Part shown: positions 6,981 through 12,859 of the stretch, piece by piece
Layout of the letters: each line of letters begins with the position of its first letter
Numbering within the stretch: the stretch's first letter is position 1
Notes under the pieces: model-generated
Seen by the model: only the letters and a program-made list of their open reading frames with translations
What the model was told of the DNA's origin: nothing
The model's database searches: none
Origin: CAYTAP01 sp964435775
GTDB taxonomy: Bacteria; Planctomycetota; Phycisphaerae; Tepidisphaerales; Tepidisphaeraceae
DNA length: 15,782 nt
Assembly: GCA_964435775.1 (NCBI GenBank)
Contig: CAYTAP010000101.1
Location: 1-15,782 of the forward strand
Direction of reading: 5' to 3'
Program-made: the position numbers and the translations under genes

Positions 6981-7436
6981 ATGACAAAGACCGCTGCGGA
7001 CCCGACCTTTGGTCGTGTGGGTCAAAAAATGGTGAAAATCATGGATCAGCTTCAAAAGGGGTATTACAACTTCTGCCCCAGCGAAACATGGACGCCGAGC
7101 GTCAATTTGTATGAGACGGTGAACACCTACCTGGTGTGCGTGGATTTGTCCGGCGTGGACAAGGACAAGATCGATGTCGAGGTCGCGGATCAGCAATTGA
7201 CGCTGCGGGGGACGCGCAATGTGCCGGCGTACGAGGAGACGCCGAGCGTTGGGGAAAGGCGGCTGCGGATTCACCTGATGGAAATTGATCATGGGCCGTT
7301 TTGCCGGATGGTGGAATTGCCGCCGGATGTGGCCGAGGAGCGGATCGTGGCGACGTATCGCAATGGGATGCTTTGGATCGAACTTCCAAAGCTGGCGGGC
7401 AAGGGAAATCGTCCGACGAGATCGGGGCAGGGGTAG
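6981..7436 (+). CDS. Hsp20/alpha-crystallin small heat-shock protein
   Basis: A 151-residue ATP-independent holdase chaperone that keeps unfolding proteins soluble. The alpha-crystallin domain spans about residues 36-137: TWTPSVNLYETVNTYLVCVD starts it, followed by LSGVDKDKIDVEV, and MVELPPDVAEERIVATYRNG followed by MLWIELPK closes it, with the conserved xNGxLxIxLPK strand. The ATG at 6981 is chosen because GGCGGAGGTAG lies just upstream; a GTG extension to 6924 has no such site. The C-terminal tail is short and lacks a clear I-x-I/V oligomerisation motif. It sits 108 bases before lon, which suggests a shared heat-stress function. I see no CIRCE palindrome in front of it. Confidence 0.92.
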   Translation: MTKTAADPTFGRVGQKMVKIMDQLQKGYYNFCPSETWTPSVNLYETVNTYLVCVDLSGVDKDKIDVEVADQQLTLRGTRNVPAYEETPSVGERRLRIHLMEIDHGPFCRMVELPPDVAEERIVATYRNGMLWIELPKLAGKGNRPTRSGQG

Positions 7437-7544
7437 GATTCTGGTTGGAAGATCGTGGCGGGCGAATGACAGTGGGCGCCAAACCGGTTGTATGTGGATG
7501 AGCGTCAACAAGAGAACAAACACCTGATACAACGGCAATGATCC

Positions 7545-10154
7545 ATGTCTGAAAATCTGATCATCGAACGATCCCCCGAGAGCACCATCATTCGCACCGG
7601 CACGAATGGTCAGCGGATGACGATTCCGAGCCTGCTGCCGATTCTGCCGATCCGGAACATCGTGGTTTTTCCGGGAACGGTGATGCCGCTCAACGTCGGC
7701 CGTCCCAAGAGCAAGGCGCTGCTTGATGAGGTCATGCCCGGCGACAAGATCATTGGAGTCGTCGCGCAAAAAAATCCGGACACTGAGGACCCCAACTACC
7801 CCGACCTCAATACGGTCGGCGTGGCGGCGATGATCCTCAAGCTCTTCAAGCTGCCCGACGGCAACCAGTCGATCATCGTCCATGGGCTGGCGCGGTTTCG
7901 CCTGATGAAGCTGGAGCAGACCGACCCTTTTCCGGTGGGGCGGATCGAAATCCTCGAAGACACGCTCATCCCCAGCGCCGGGCTGGAGGCGCTGCTCGCC
8001 AGCGTCCGCCAGCAGGCCAACCGGGTCATTGAATTGTCCCCCAACACGCCCGATGAGGCGGCGCAGGTGCTCAACTCGATCACAAGCCCCTCGGCGCTGG
8101 CGGATTTCCTGGCGGCCAATCTCCAGGCGGACGCCTCGGAAAAGCAGCGGATGCTCGAAGAGCTGGATGTGGAAAAGCGCCTGCGGATGATCGCCTCGCG
8201 GCTGGCGACACAACTCGACGTGCTGGAGTTGCAAAACAAGATTCAATCGCAGGTGAAGGAGAATATCGACAAGAGTCAGCGCCGCTATTATCTGCAGGAG
8301 CAGATGAAGGCGATCCGCAAGGAGCTGGGGGAGGGCCCGGAGGGGAACGGCGGATCGGAAGTCGATCAGCTCCGCCAGAAGCTGGAGGAGGCGCGCCTGC
8401 CCGAGGCGGTGATGAAGGAGGCGTCGCGCGAGCTCAATCGCCTGGAGGCGATCCCCAACGCCAGCCCGGAGTATGGGGTCATCCGCACATGGCTGCAGAT
8501 TCTCGCGGAGTTGCCCTGGTCGGTGCAGACCGAGGACAAGCTCGACCTGGACGACGCCCGGAAGATCCTCGATCGCGATCACCATGACCTGGACAAGGTG
8601 AAGCGTCGGATCATCGAGTACCTGGCGGTGCTCAAGCTCAAACGCCGCAGGCGCGCCAAGAGCAAAAAGGCGGACGCCGCGGCGCTGCCGCCCACGCCGG
8701 TTCCGGCCGATCCGAGCATTCCGCAGGCGCCGCCCAGTTCCGGCAACGGCAACGGCAAAGACAAGATCCTCGACGGCAACCTCGGTGAGGCGAACGTCGG
8801 CGGGGCCGGGGCGATTTTGTGCTTCGTCGGCCCGCCGGGCGTGGGGAAAACATCGCTGGGCAAGAGCATCGCCGAGGCGATGGGACGCAAGTTCATCCGC
8901 GTCGCGCTCGGCGGCGTGCGCGACGAGGCGGACATTCGCGGACACCGCCGCACCTACATCGGTTCGATGCCCGGACGGATCATCGCCGAATTGCGCAAGG
9001 CCGGAACGCGCAACCCCGTCATGATGCTCGACGAGATCGACAAGCTCGGCGCCGACTTCCGCGGCGACCCCGCGTCGGCGCTGCTCGAGGTGCTCGACCC
9101 GGCGCAGAACCACACGTTCACCGACCACTACCTCGATGTCGCCTTTGACCTGTCGAAGGTGCTCTTCATCGCCACCGCCAACACGATGGACCCGGTCCCC
9201 GGCCCTTTGCGCGATCGCATGGAGGTCATCGAGATTCCTGGATACACCGAGAGCGACAAGCTCTCGATCGCCAAGCGCTACCTGGTGCCGCGGCAGATCG
9301 AGGCCAACGGCGTCACGGCCAAACAGGCGCAATTCTCCGACGCGGCGCTCCGCTGGATCATCGAGGGGTACACGCGGGAAGCGGGGGTGCGGAATCTGGA
9401 GCGCAACATCGGATCGGTCGCCCGCGCGATCGCCGCGCGGATTGTTGGAGGCAAGTCCAGGCAGGTGAGTGTGGGCAGGGAGTTCGTCACCCAGACGCTC
9501 GGCCCGCGGCGCTTCGAGCCGGAACTCGCCAGCCGGACCAACGTCCCCGGCGTGGCGACCGGCATGGCGTACACCCCCTATGGCGGCGAGATTCTGTTCA
9601 TCGAGGCGACGCGGATGCCCGGCAAGGGGGCGATCACGCTCACCGGGCAGATCGGCGATGTCATGAAGGAATCGGCGACGGCGGCGTTCAGCCTCGTCCG
9701 CTCGGGCGCTGAATCGCTGGGGATCGATCCCAAGCTGCTGGCCGAGAGCGATATTCATATTCATGTGCCCGCGGGCGCGGTGCCCAAGGATGGACCCAGC
9801 GCCGGCGTGGCGATGTTCACGGCGCTGTCGTCGCTCATGCTCAACCGCCCTGTGCGCGCCGATGTGGCGATGACCGGCGAGATCACCCTGCGCGGACTTG
9901 TGCTGCCCATCGGCGGGCTTAAGGAGAAAACGCTGGCCGCCAAGCGGGCGGGAATCAAGGACATCATCATTCCCAAGCGGAATGAAAAGGACATGTCCGA
10001 GATTCCCGAGGAAGTGACCAGGACGGTCAAGTTTCATCTCGTGCAGAATGTGGATGAGGTGCTGGCGGTCGCGTTGGGTCCGGCCAAAGGGACCAGGAAG
10101 AGCCATTCGACGGTCGGTCGCGCGGCCGGACGTGTGAAGGCGGCGAAAAAGTGA
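7545..10154 (+). CDS. lon: ATP-dependent Lon protease
   Basis: An 869-residue cytoplasmic AAA+ serine protease that degrades misfolded and regulatory proteins. It has an N-terminal LON substrate-binding domain (about 27-230, from IPSLLPILPIRNIVVFPGTV), a helical region (about 235-365), and an AAA+ module with Walker A GPPGVGKT (429-436) and Walker B MLDEID (494-499). The protease domain carries the catalytic Ser in PKDGPSAG (S752) and Lys in GGLKEK (K795), 43 residues apart as in E. coli Lon. Between helical and AAA+ domains there is an unusual linker (about 366-422): a basic KRRRRAKSKK stretch, then Pro/Ala/Gly/Asn-rich sequence. Most Lon proteins have only a few residues here. The C-terminal extension (850-869) is basic. 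It follows hsp20 and precedes a STAS gene. Confidence 0.97.
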   Translation: MSENLIIERSPESTIIRTGTNGQRMTIPSLLPILPIRNIVVFPGTVMPLNVGRPKSKALLDEVMPGDKIIGVVAQKNPDTEDPNYPDLNTVGVAAMILKLFKLPDGNQSIIVHGLARFRLMKLEQTDPFPVGRIEILEDTLIPSAGLEALLASVRQQANRVIELSPNTPDEAAQVLNSITSPSALADFLAANLQADASEKQRMLEELDVEKRLRMIASRLATQLDVLELQNKIQSQVKENIDKSQRRYYLQEQMKAIRKELGEGPEGNGGSEVDQLRQKLEEARLPEAVMKEASRELNRLEAIPNASPEYGVIRTWLQILAELPWSVQTEDKLDLDDARKILDRDHHDLDKVKRRIIEYLAVLKLKRRRRAKSKKADAAALPPTPVPADPSIPQAPPSSGNGNGKDKILDGNLGEANVGGAGAILCFVGPPGVGKTSLGKSIAEAMGRKFIRVALGGVRDEADIRGHRRTYIGSMPGRIIAELRKAGTRNPVMMLDEIDKLGADFRGDPASALLEVLDPAQNHTFTDHYLDVAFDLSKVLFIATANTMDPVPGPLRDRMEVIEIPGYTESDKLSIAKRYLVPRQIEANGVTAKQAQFSDAALRWIIEGYTREAGVRNLERNIGSVARAIAARIVGGKSRQVSVGREFVTQTLGPRRFEPELASRTNVPGVATGMAYTPYGGEILFIEATRMPGKGAITLTGQIGDVMKESATAAFSLVRSGAESLGIDPKLLAESDIHIHVPAGAVPKDGPSAGVAMFTALSSLMLNRPVRADVAMTGEITLRGLVLPIGGLKEKTLAAKRAGIKDIIIPKRNEKDMSEIPEEVTRTVKFHLVQNVDEVLAVALGPAKGTRKSHSTVGRAAGRVKAAKK

Positions 10155-10190
10155 TGGCGGCGCGAGGCGTGCCATCCCCGCATAAATCCC

Positions 10191-10196
10191 TACAAT
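10191..10196 (+). promoter_or_regulatory. -10 box (TACAAT) close to the STAS gene start
   Basis: TACAAT matches the sigma-70 -10 consensus at five of six positions and ends seven bases before the ATG at 10204. A start site seven or so bases after the -10 would fall on or next to the ATG, giving a leaderless mRNA. No ribosome-binding site is visible and no good -35 is found at 16-18 bases. Confidence 0.4.
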
Positions 10197-10203
10197 CCCT
10201 CGC

Positions 10204-10548
10204 ATGATCGCTCCCCTGCATATTCAACAGATCGGTGTGTACACCGTCGTCGAGTTCCGCACGCCCTCGCTCATGGACCCGGCCGTCATCGACAGCATCG
10301 GCGAGGCGCTGTTCCACCTGGTGGATGAACAGGACCGCCGGATGCTCGTGCTCGACTTTGAACAGGTGCAGTACCTTTCATCCCAGGCGCTGGGCGTGGT
10401 GATCACGCTCAACAAGAAGCTTCGCGCGTTGAAGAAATCGAAACTCGTCCTCTGCTCCGTCGGCCCGACACTGATGGAACTGCTCAAGATCACCCGCCTG
10501 GACAAGGTGCTGACGATCAAGTCATCGCAGCAGGAGGCGCTGGCGTAG
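10204..10548 (+). CDS. STAS-domain protein (anti-sigma factor antagonist type)
   Basis: A 114-residue protein that is a single STAS domain. The core LVLDFEQVQYLSSQALGVVI (48-67) matches the phosphorylation loop of SpoIIAA/RsbV proteins, where a Ser preceding the G-V helix is phosphorylated by an anti-sigma kinase; S59 or S60 is the candidate. The unphosphorylated form normally binds the anti-sigma factor and frees its sigma factor. No RsbW-like kinase, phosphatase or sigma gene is adjacent, so partners are unknown, and the usual D-S-S/T-G context is replaced by Y-L-S-S-Q-A-L-G. It begins 49 bases after lon. The start lacks a Shine-Dalgarno but has a nearby -10 box. Confidence 0.88.
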   Translation: MIAPLHIQQIGVYTVVEFRTPSLMDPAVIDSIGEALFHLVDEQDRRMLVLDFEQVQYLSSQALGVVITLNKKLRALKKSKLVLCSVGPTLMELLKITRLDKVLTIKSSQQEALA

Positions 10549-10640
10549 GGATTTTCGATTTTTGATTGGGGATTTTCGATCGGAAAATACATGACTTCTC
10601 TCTTCAATCGAAAATCAACAATCAAAAATCGAAAATTCCC
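10548..10640. repeat. AT-rich inverted repeat (attttcgatttttgatt family)
   Basis: The outer arms gggattttcgatttttgatt (10548-10567) and aatcaaaaatcgaaaattcc (from 10620, to 10640) pair almost completely. A second inner pair, gattttcgat (10571-10580) with atcgaaaatc (10607-10616), extends the stem. The loop is about 26 bases. It begins at the last base of the STAS stop codon region and fills the gap before the PIN-like gene. It is far more AT-rich than the genes beside it and is a third repeat family. It could also act as a transcription barrier after the STAS gene. Confidence 0.88.
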
Positions 10641-10647
10641 ACGCCGT

Positions 10648-10676
10648 TTGGCGCGCTTGGGCGGGTCGCATAGGAT
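10648..10676 (+). promoter_or_regulatory. Putative promoter of the PIN-like gene
   Basis: TTGGCG (10648-10653), exactly 17 bases, then TAGGAT (10671-10676). The -10 ends six bases before the ATG at 10683, so transcription would start at about the first codon (leaderless). No ribosome-binding site is present. Confidence 0.4.
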
Positions 10677-10682
10677 GCCGCG

Positions 10683-11051
10683 ATGCGCTGGCTTTTGCAT
10701 GGTCCGATGACAAGCGCGGTGGCCGATGCCCTGCGGCGGCACGGGCATGAGGCGGTGGACCTTCTGAGTGTGGGATTACCCCCCGAAGCCGACGCGGCCA
10801 GCGTCGTCCGCTGCGCGCAGCAAATGCAACTGGATTTGCTGACCAGCGACGCGGCCGTGCCCCTGGCGGTTTACTCGATGGACCTCTGGTTTCATCGCTC
10901 CATCGTCTTCCTGCAACTCGACGGCGGGGATGTCGAACAGGATGACGCCATTGACCGGCTCTTCAAGCGCTATCCCAGGCTGACGCCCGGGCGGCTCTAC
11001 ACCCTGACGGCGTCGCGGGTGAAAATCAGGCAGTTGCCGGCGCGGGGATAA
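10683..11051 (+). CDS. PIN-like (DUF5615/Mut7-C type) protein, possibly inactive
   Basis: A 122-residue protein. The N-terminal MRWLLHGPMTSAVADALRRH, followed by GHEAVDLLSVGLPPEADAAS, and LDLLTSDAAVPLAV (about 56-69), follow the layout of DUF5615 PIN-like proteins, which normally read L-L-D-E-N near residue 6 and V-T-x-D-x-D-F later. Here the first acidic position is H6-G7-P8 and the second pair is reduced to a single Asp (SDAAV), so metal-dependent RNase activity is doubtful. The rest (about 80-122) is less familiar. It is bounded by two hairpin repeats and has no antitoxin partner, so it is not an obvious TA toxin. Identification rests on pattern recognition only. Confidence 0.65.
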   Translation: MRWLLHGPMTSAVADALRRHGHEAVDLLSVGLPPEADAASVVRCAQQMQLDLLTSDAAVPLAVYSMDLWFHRSIVFLQLDGGDVEQDDAIDRLFKRYPRLTPGRLYTLTASRVKIRQLPARG

Positions 11052-11062
11052 GGATGAAGTTT

Positions 11063-11139
11063 TTGTAGGGTCCGTGGTACTCCGCGGACCATTGTCGCGA
11101 TGGAAGCAATGGTCCGCGGAGGCACCGCGGACCCTACAA
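11063..11139. repeat. Hairpin repeat, subtype A, copy 2
   Basis: The left arm at 11065-11092 is identical base for base to the left arm at 186-213. The right arm (11109-11137) pairs with two substitutions and one extra base. The loop is 16 bases (11093-11108), the same length as in the other A copies. Flanking TT/AA extends the pairing slightly. It fills the gap between the PIN-like and kinase genes, 12 bases after the former's stop, and would precede the kinase ribosome site by about 26 bases. Confidence 0.9.
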
Positions 11140-11177
11140 CAGAAGTTCAGAATGCTATTTCTTAAAGGAGCATGTGC

Positions 11178-12080
11178 ATGTCATTGTTGGTGACGGGATC
11201 GATTGGGATGGACACGGTGGAGACGCCCTCGGGCACGCGAGAGGACATCATCGGCGGGTCGGCGATTTATTTCGCATATGCGGCGTCGTTTTTCACGCCG
11301 GTCCGCCTCGTTGGCGCGGTGGGGGAGGATTGCCCCACGTCATTCCTCGATGTGTTCCAGGGGCATGAGGTGGACACCACCGGCCTGGAAATCCGTCCGG
11401 GAAGCAAGACCTTTCGCTGGCATGGGTCGTATGTGAAAGACCTCAACGAGGCGGTGACGGTCGAGGTCGATTTGAACGTCCTCGCCGAGCGCGCGCCCAG
11501 GATTCCCTCACAATACCTCGACAGCAAATATGTCTTTCTCGCCAACACACATCCCGTGCTTCAGCAGCAGATGGCGCATGATTTGAAGGAGACCAGGCTC
11601 GTTGTCGCCGACACGATGAACCTATGGATTCAAACTGAGCGGGAGGAATTGGCGAAGCTGCTCAAGATGATCCACGGGCTCGTGCTTAACGATGGCGAAG
11701 CGCGGCTGCTGACCGATCAGAAGAACCTGATCGCCGCGGCGCGGGATGTCTTGAAAATGGGACCAAAGTTCGTCGTCATCAAGAAGGGGGAGCATGGGTG
11801 TTTGATGTGCGGCAAGGATGAGGTGTTCGTTCTGCCGGCGTTTCCGGCCGACAAGGTGGTTGATCCCACCGGCGCCGGCGACAGCTTCGCCGGCGGGATG
11901 ATGGGATACCTCGCCTCGCAGGGGGACACCTCCAGCGCCACACTCAAGCGCGCCCTCGGCTTCGGCACGGTTGTCGCCAGCTACGCCATCGCCGATTTCT
12001 CCCTCGGCGGCATGCAATCGGCCACGCGGGCGCAGATCGATGACCGGTGGAACAGCTTGAAGCAGGCGATGGCGTTTTAG
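11178..12080 (+). CDS. PfkB-family carbohydrate/nucleoside kinase
   Basis: A 300-residue ribokinase-fold enzyme that transfers phosphate from ATP to a sugar or nucleoside hydroxyl. Visible features are the N-terminal strand VTGSIGMD (5-12), the substrate-lid GG of EDIIGGSAIYFA (22-33), NDGEA (171-175, the NxxE metal/phosphate motif) and the PfkB signature VVDPTGAGDSFAGG (227-240) with catalytic Asp D235. Length is typical. The ATG at 11178 is chosen because AGGAG (11166-11170) is seven bases away; the in-frame ATG at 11172 is only one base from it. Substrate cannot be told from sequence alone; adenosine-kinase-like and fructokinase-like members share these motifs. It converges with queF across a hairpin repeat. 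Confidence 0.92.
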   Translation: MSLLVTGSIGMDTVETPSGTREDIIGGSAIYFAYAASFFTPVRLVGAVGEDCPTSFLDVFQGHEVDTTGLEIRPGSKTFRWHGSYVKDLNEAVTVEVDLNVLAERAPRIPSQYLDSKYVFLANTHPVLQQQMAHDLKETRLVVADTMNLWIQTEREELAKLLKMIHGLVLNDGEARLLTDQKNLIAAARDVLKMGPKFVVIKKGEHGCLMCGKDEVFVLPAFPADKVVDPTGAGDSFAGGMMGYLASQGDTSSATLKRALGFGTVVASYAIADFSLGGMQSATRAQIDDRWNSLKQAMAF

Positions 12081-12127
12081 TGATGAGTGACCGCGTGATG
12101 AGTGAGAGAACGTCCGTTGTCCGTTAT

Positions 12128-12197
12128 TTGTAGGGTCCGCCCCGCGGACCATTTTGCGAGGCGCCTTGTGTGATGGTCCGCGAGGCGGACCCTACAA
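12128..12197. repeat. Hairpin repeat, subtype B, copy 2
   Basis: The arms at 12130-12152 and 12173-12195 are identical to those of the B copy at 274-340, including the single C/A mismatch. The 20-base loop (12153-12172) is unrelated to the other loop. It sits between the convergent kinase and queF genes, ending 11 bases before the queF stop. No T tract follows on either strand. The preceding bases cgttgtccgttattt are shared, with one difference, with the flank of the A copy at 15557. Confidence 0.9.
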
Positions 12198-12207
12198 GAC
12201 CCACTGC

Positions 12208-12633
12208 CTACTTCTTCCCCCCATGCCTCGCCGTGACGATCCCCGCCGTGCCGCCGCGGACGGCGAACTCGCCGACCACCGTCATCTGCCGGGGATTCAG
12301 GCAATCAACCAGATCATCCAGGATCGTGTTGATCACCGCTTCGTAGAAGATTCCCTTGTTGCGATAGGCGAAGAAATAGAGCTTGAGGCTCTTCATTTCC
12401 ACGCATCGGCGGTTGGGGACATAGGTGATCGTGATCGTGGCGAAATCCGGCTGACCGGTGATGGGGCAGACGCTCGTGAACTCCGGAAAGACGAAGCGGA
12501 TTTCGTAATCCCGGTCGGGGCGGGGATTGTCGAACGATTCGAGGATCGCGCGCGGGTTGTCGATCTGCGCTTGGCTCAGGATTGACTTGTGGCCGAGGTG
12601 GGTCAGTGGTTTGGTTTTGGATGCGTGCTTCAT
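12208..12633 (-). CDS. queF: NADPH-dependent 7-cyano-7-deazaguanine (preQ0) reductase
   Basis: A 141-residue single-domain (type I) QueF that reduces the preQ0 nitrile to the preQ1 amine in queuosine synthesis, in the tunnel-fold (GTP cyclohydrolase-like) superfamily. Key parts are LESFDNPRPD (31-40), FTSVCPITGQPDF (52-64) with the thioimide-forming C56 and proton-donor D63, and EMKSLKLYFFAYRN (79-92), the QueF NADPH-binding motif with the substrate-binding Glu. All catalytic residues are present. There is no Shine-Dalgarno. A -10-like TATGAT lies at 12663-12658, but no good -35 was found. I looked for a preQ1 riboswitch upstream and saw none. Other queuosine genes are not in the window. Confidence 0.96.
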   Translation of the reverse strand: MKHASKTKPLTHLGHKSILSQAQIDNPRAILESFDNPRPDRDYEIRFVFPEFTSVCPITGQPDFATITITYVPNRRCVEMKSLKLYFFAYRNKGIFYEAVINTILDDLVDCLNPRQMTVVGEFAVRGGTAGIVTARHGGKK

Positions 12634-12725
12634 GGGTAGGGATGGTTGTACGATTTTATCATAGACGCCGCCAGCAATTCAGACGGCGCGCTTGGGTAAT
12701 ACAAGCTTGCCACCGCCGCGTTTTA

Positions 12726-12831
12726 TTCCCTCCTCCGGTACGCCGGGGGAGGGCAGGGAGGGGGCTTTAGTGGAGAATCGAGCAAACCCCCTGCCCAACC
12801 CTCCCCCGCGAGTACGCGCGAGAGGGGGAAA
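12726..12831. repeat. GC-rich inverted repeat (ccggtacgccgggggaggg family)
   Basis: The left arm (12726-12768, containing gtacgccgggggagggcagg) and right arm (12784-12831, containing cctgcccaaccctccccc) are imperfect reverse complements, with small bulges and a loop of about 15 bases. It lies between the permease stop and the queF start, both minus strand. It is a fourth repeat family distinct from the others. It ends in a short A run on the plus strand (aaactcaaaaag) and would appear as a T-rich stretch upstream of the stem on the minus strand, so it is not a normal terminator for the permease. Confidence 0.8.
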
Positions 12832-12859
12832 CTCAAAAAGGAAGATGCCCTGCACCGCC

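Noticed and set aside
7487..7533. gttgtat (7487-7493) and atacaac (7527-7533) as an inverted repeat upstream of lon
   Set aside because: Seven-base arms 33 bases apart are easily found by chance, and no promoter elements line up with them.
6840..10205. An 1121-codon open frame on the minus strand, antisense to lon and hsp20
   Set aside because: It is rich in Arg, His, Gly and Asp with no motif or domain, and it mirrors strongly supported genes. Long antisense frames are common in GC-rich coding DNA, where stop codons are rare on the opposite strand.
12634..12725. Possible preQ1 riboswitch upstream of queF
   Set aside because: I found no conserved preQ1-I stem-loop with an A-rich tail or an equivalent structure in the leader; only a -10-like TATGAT is visible.
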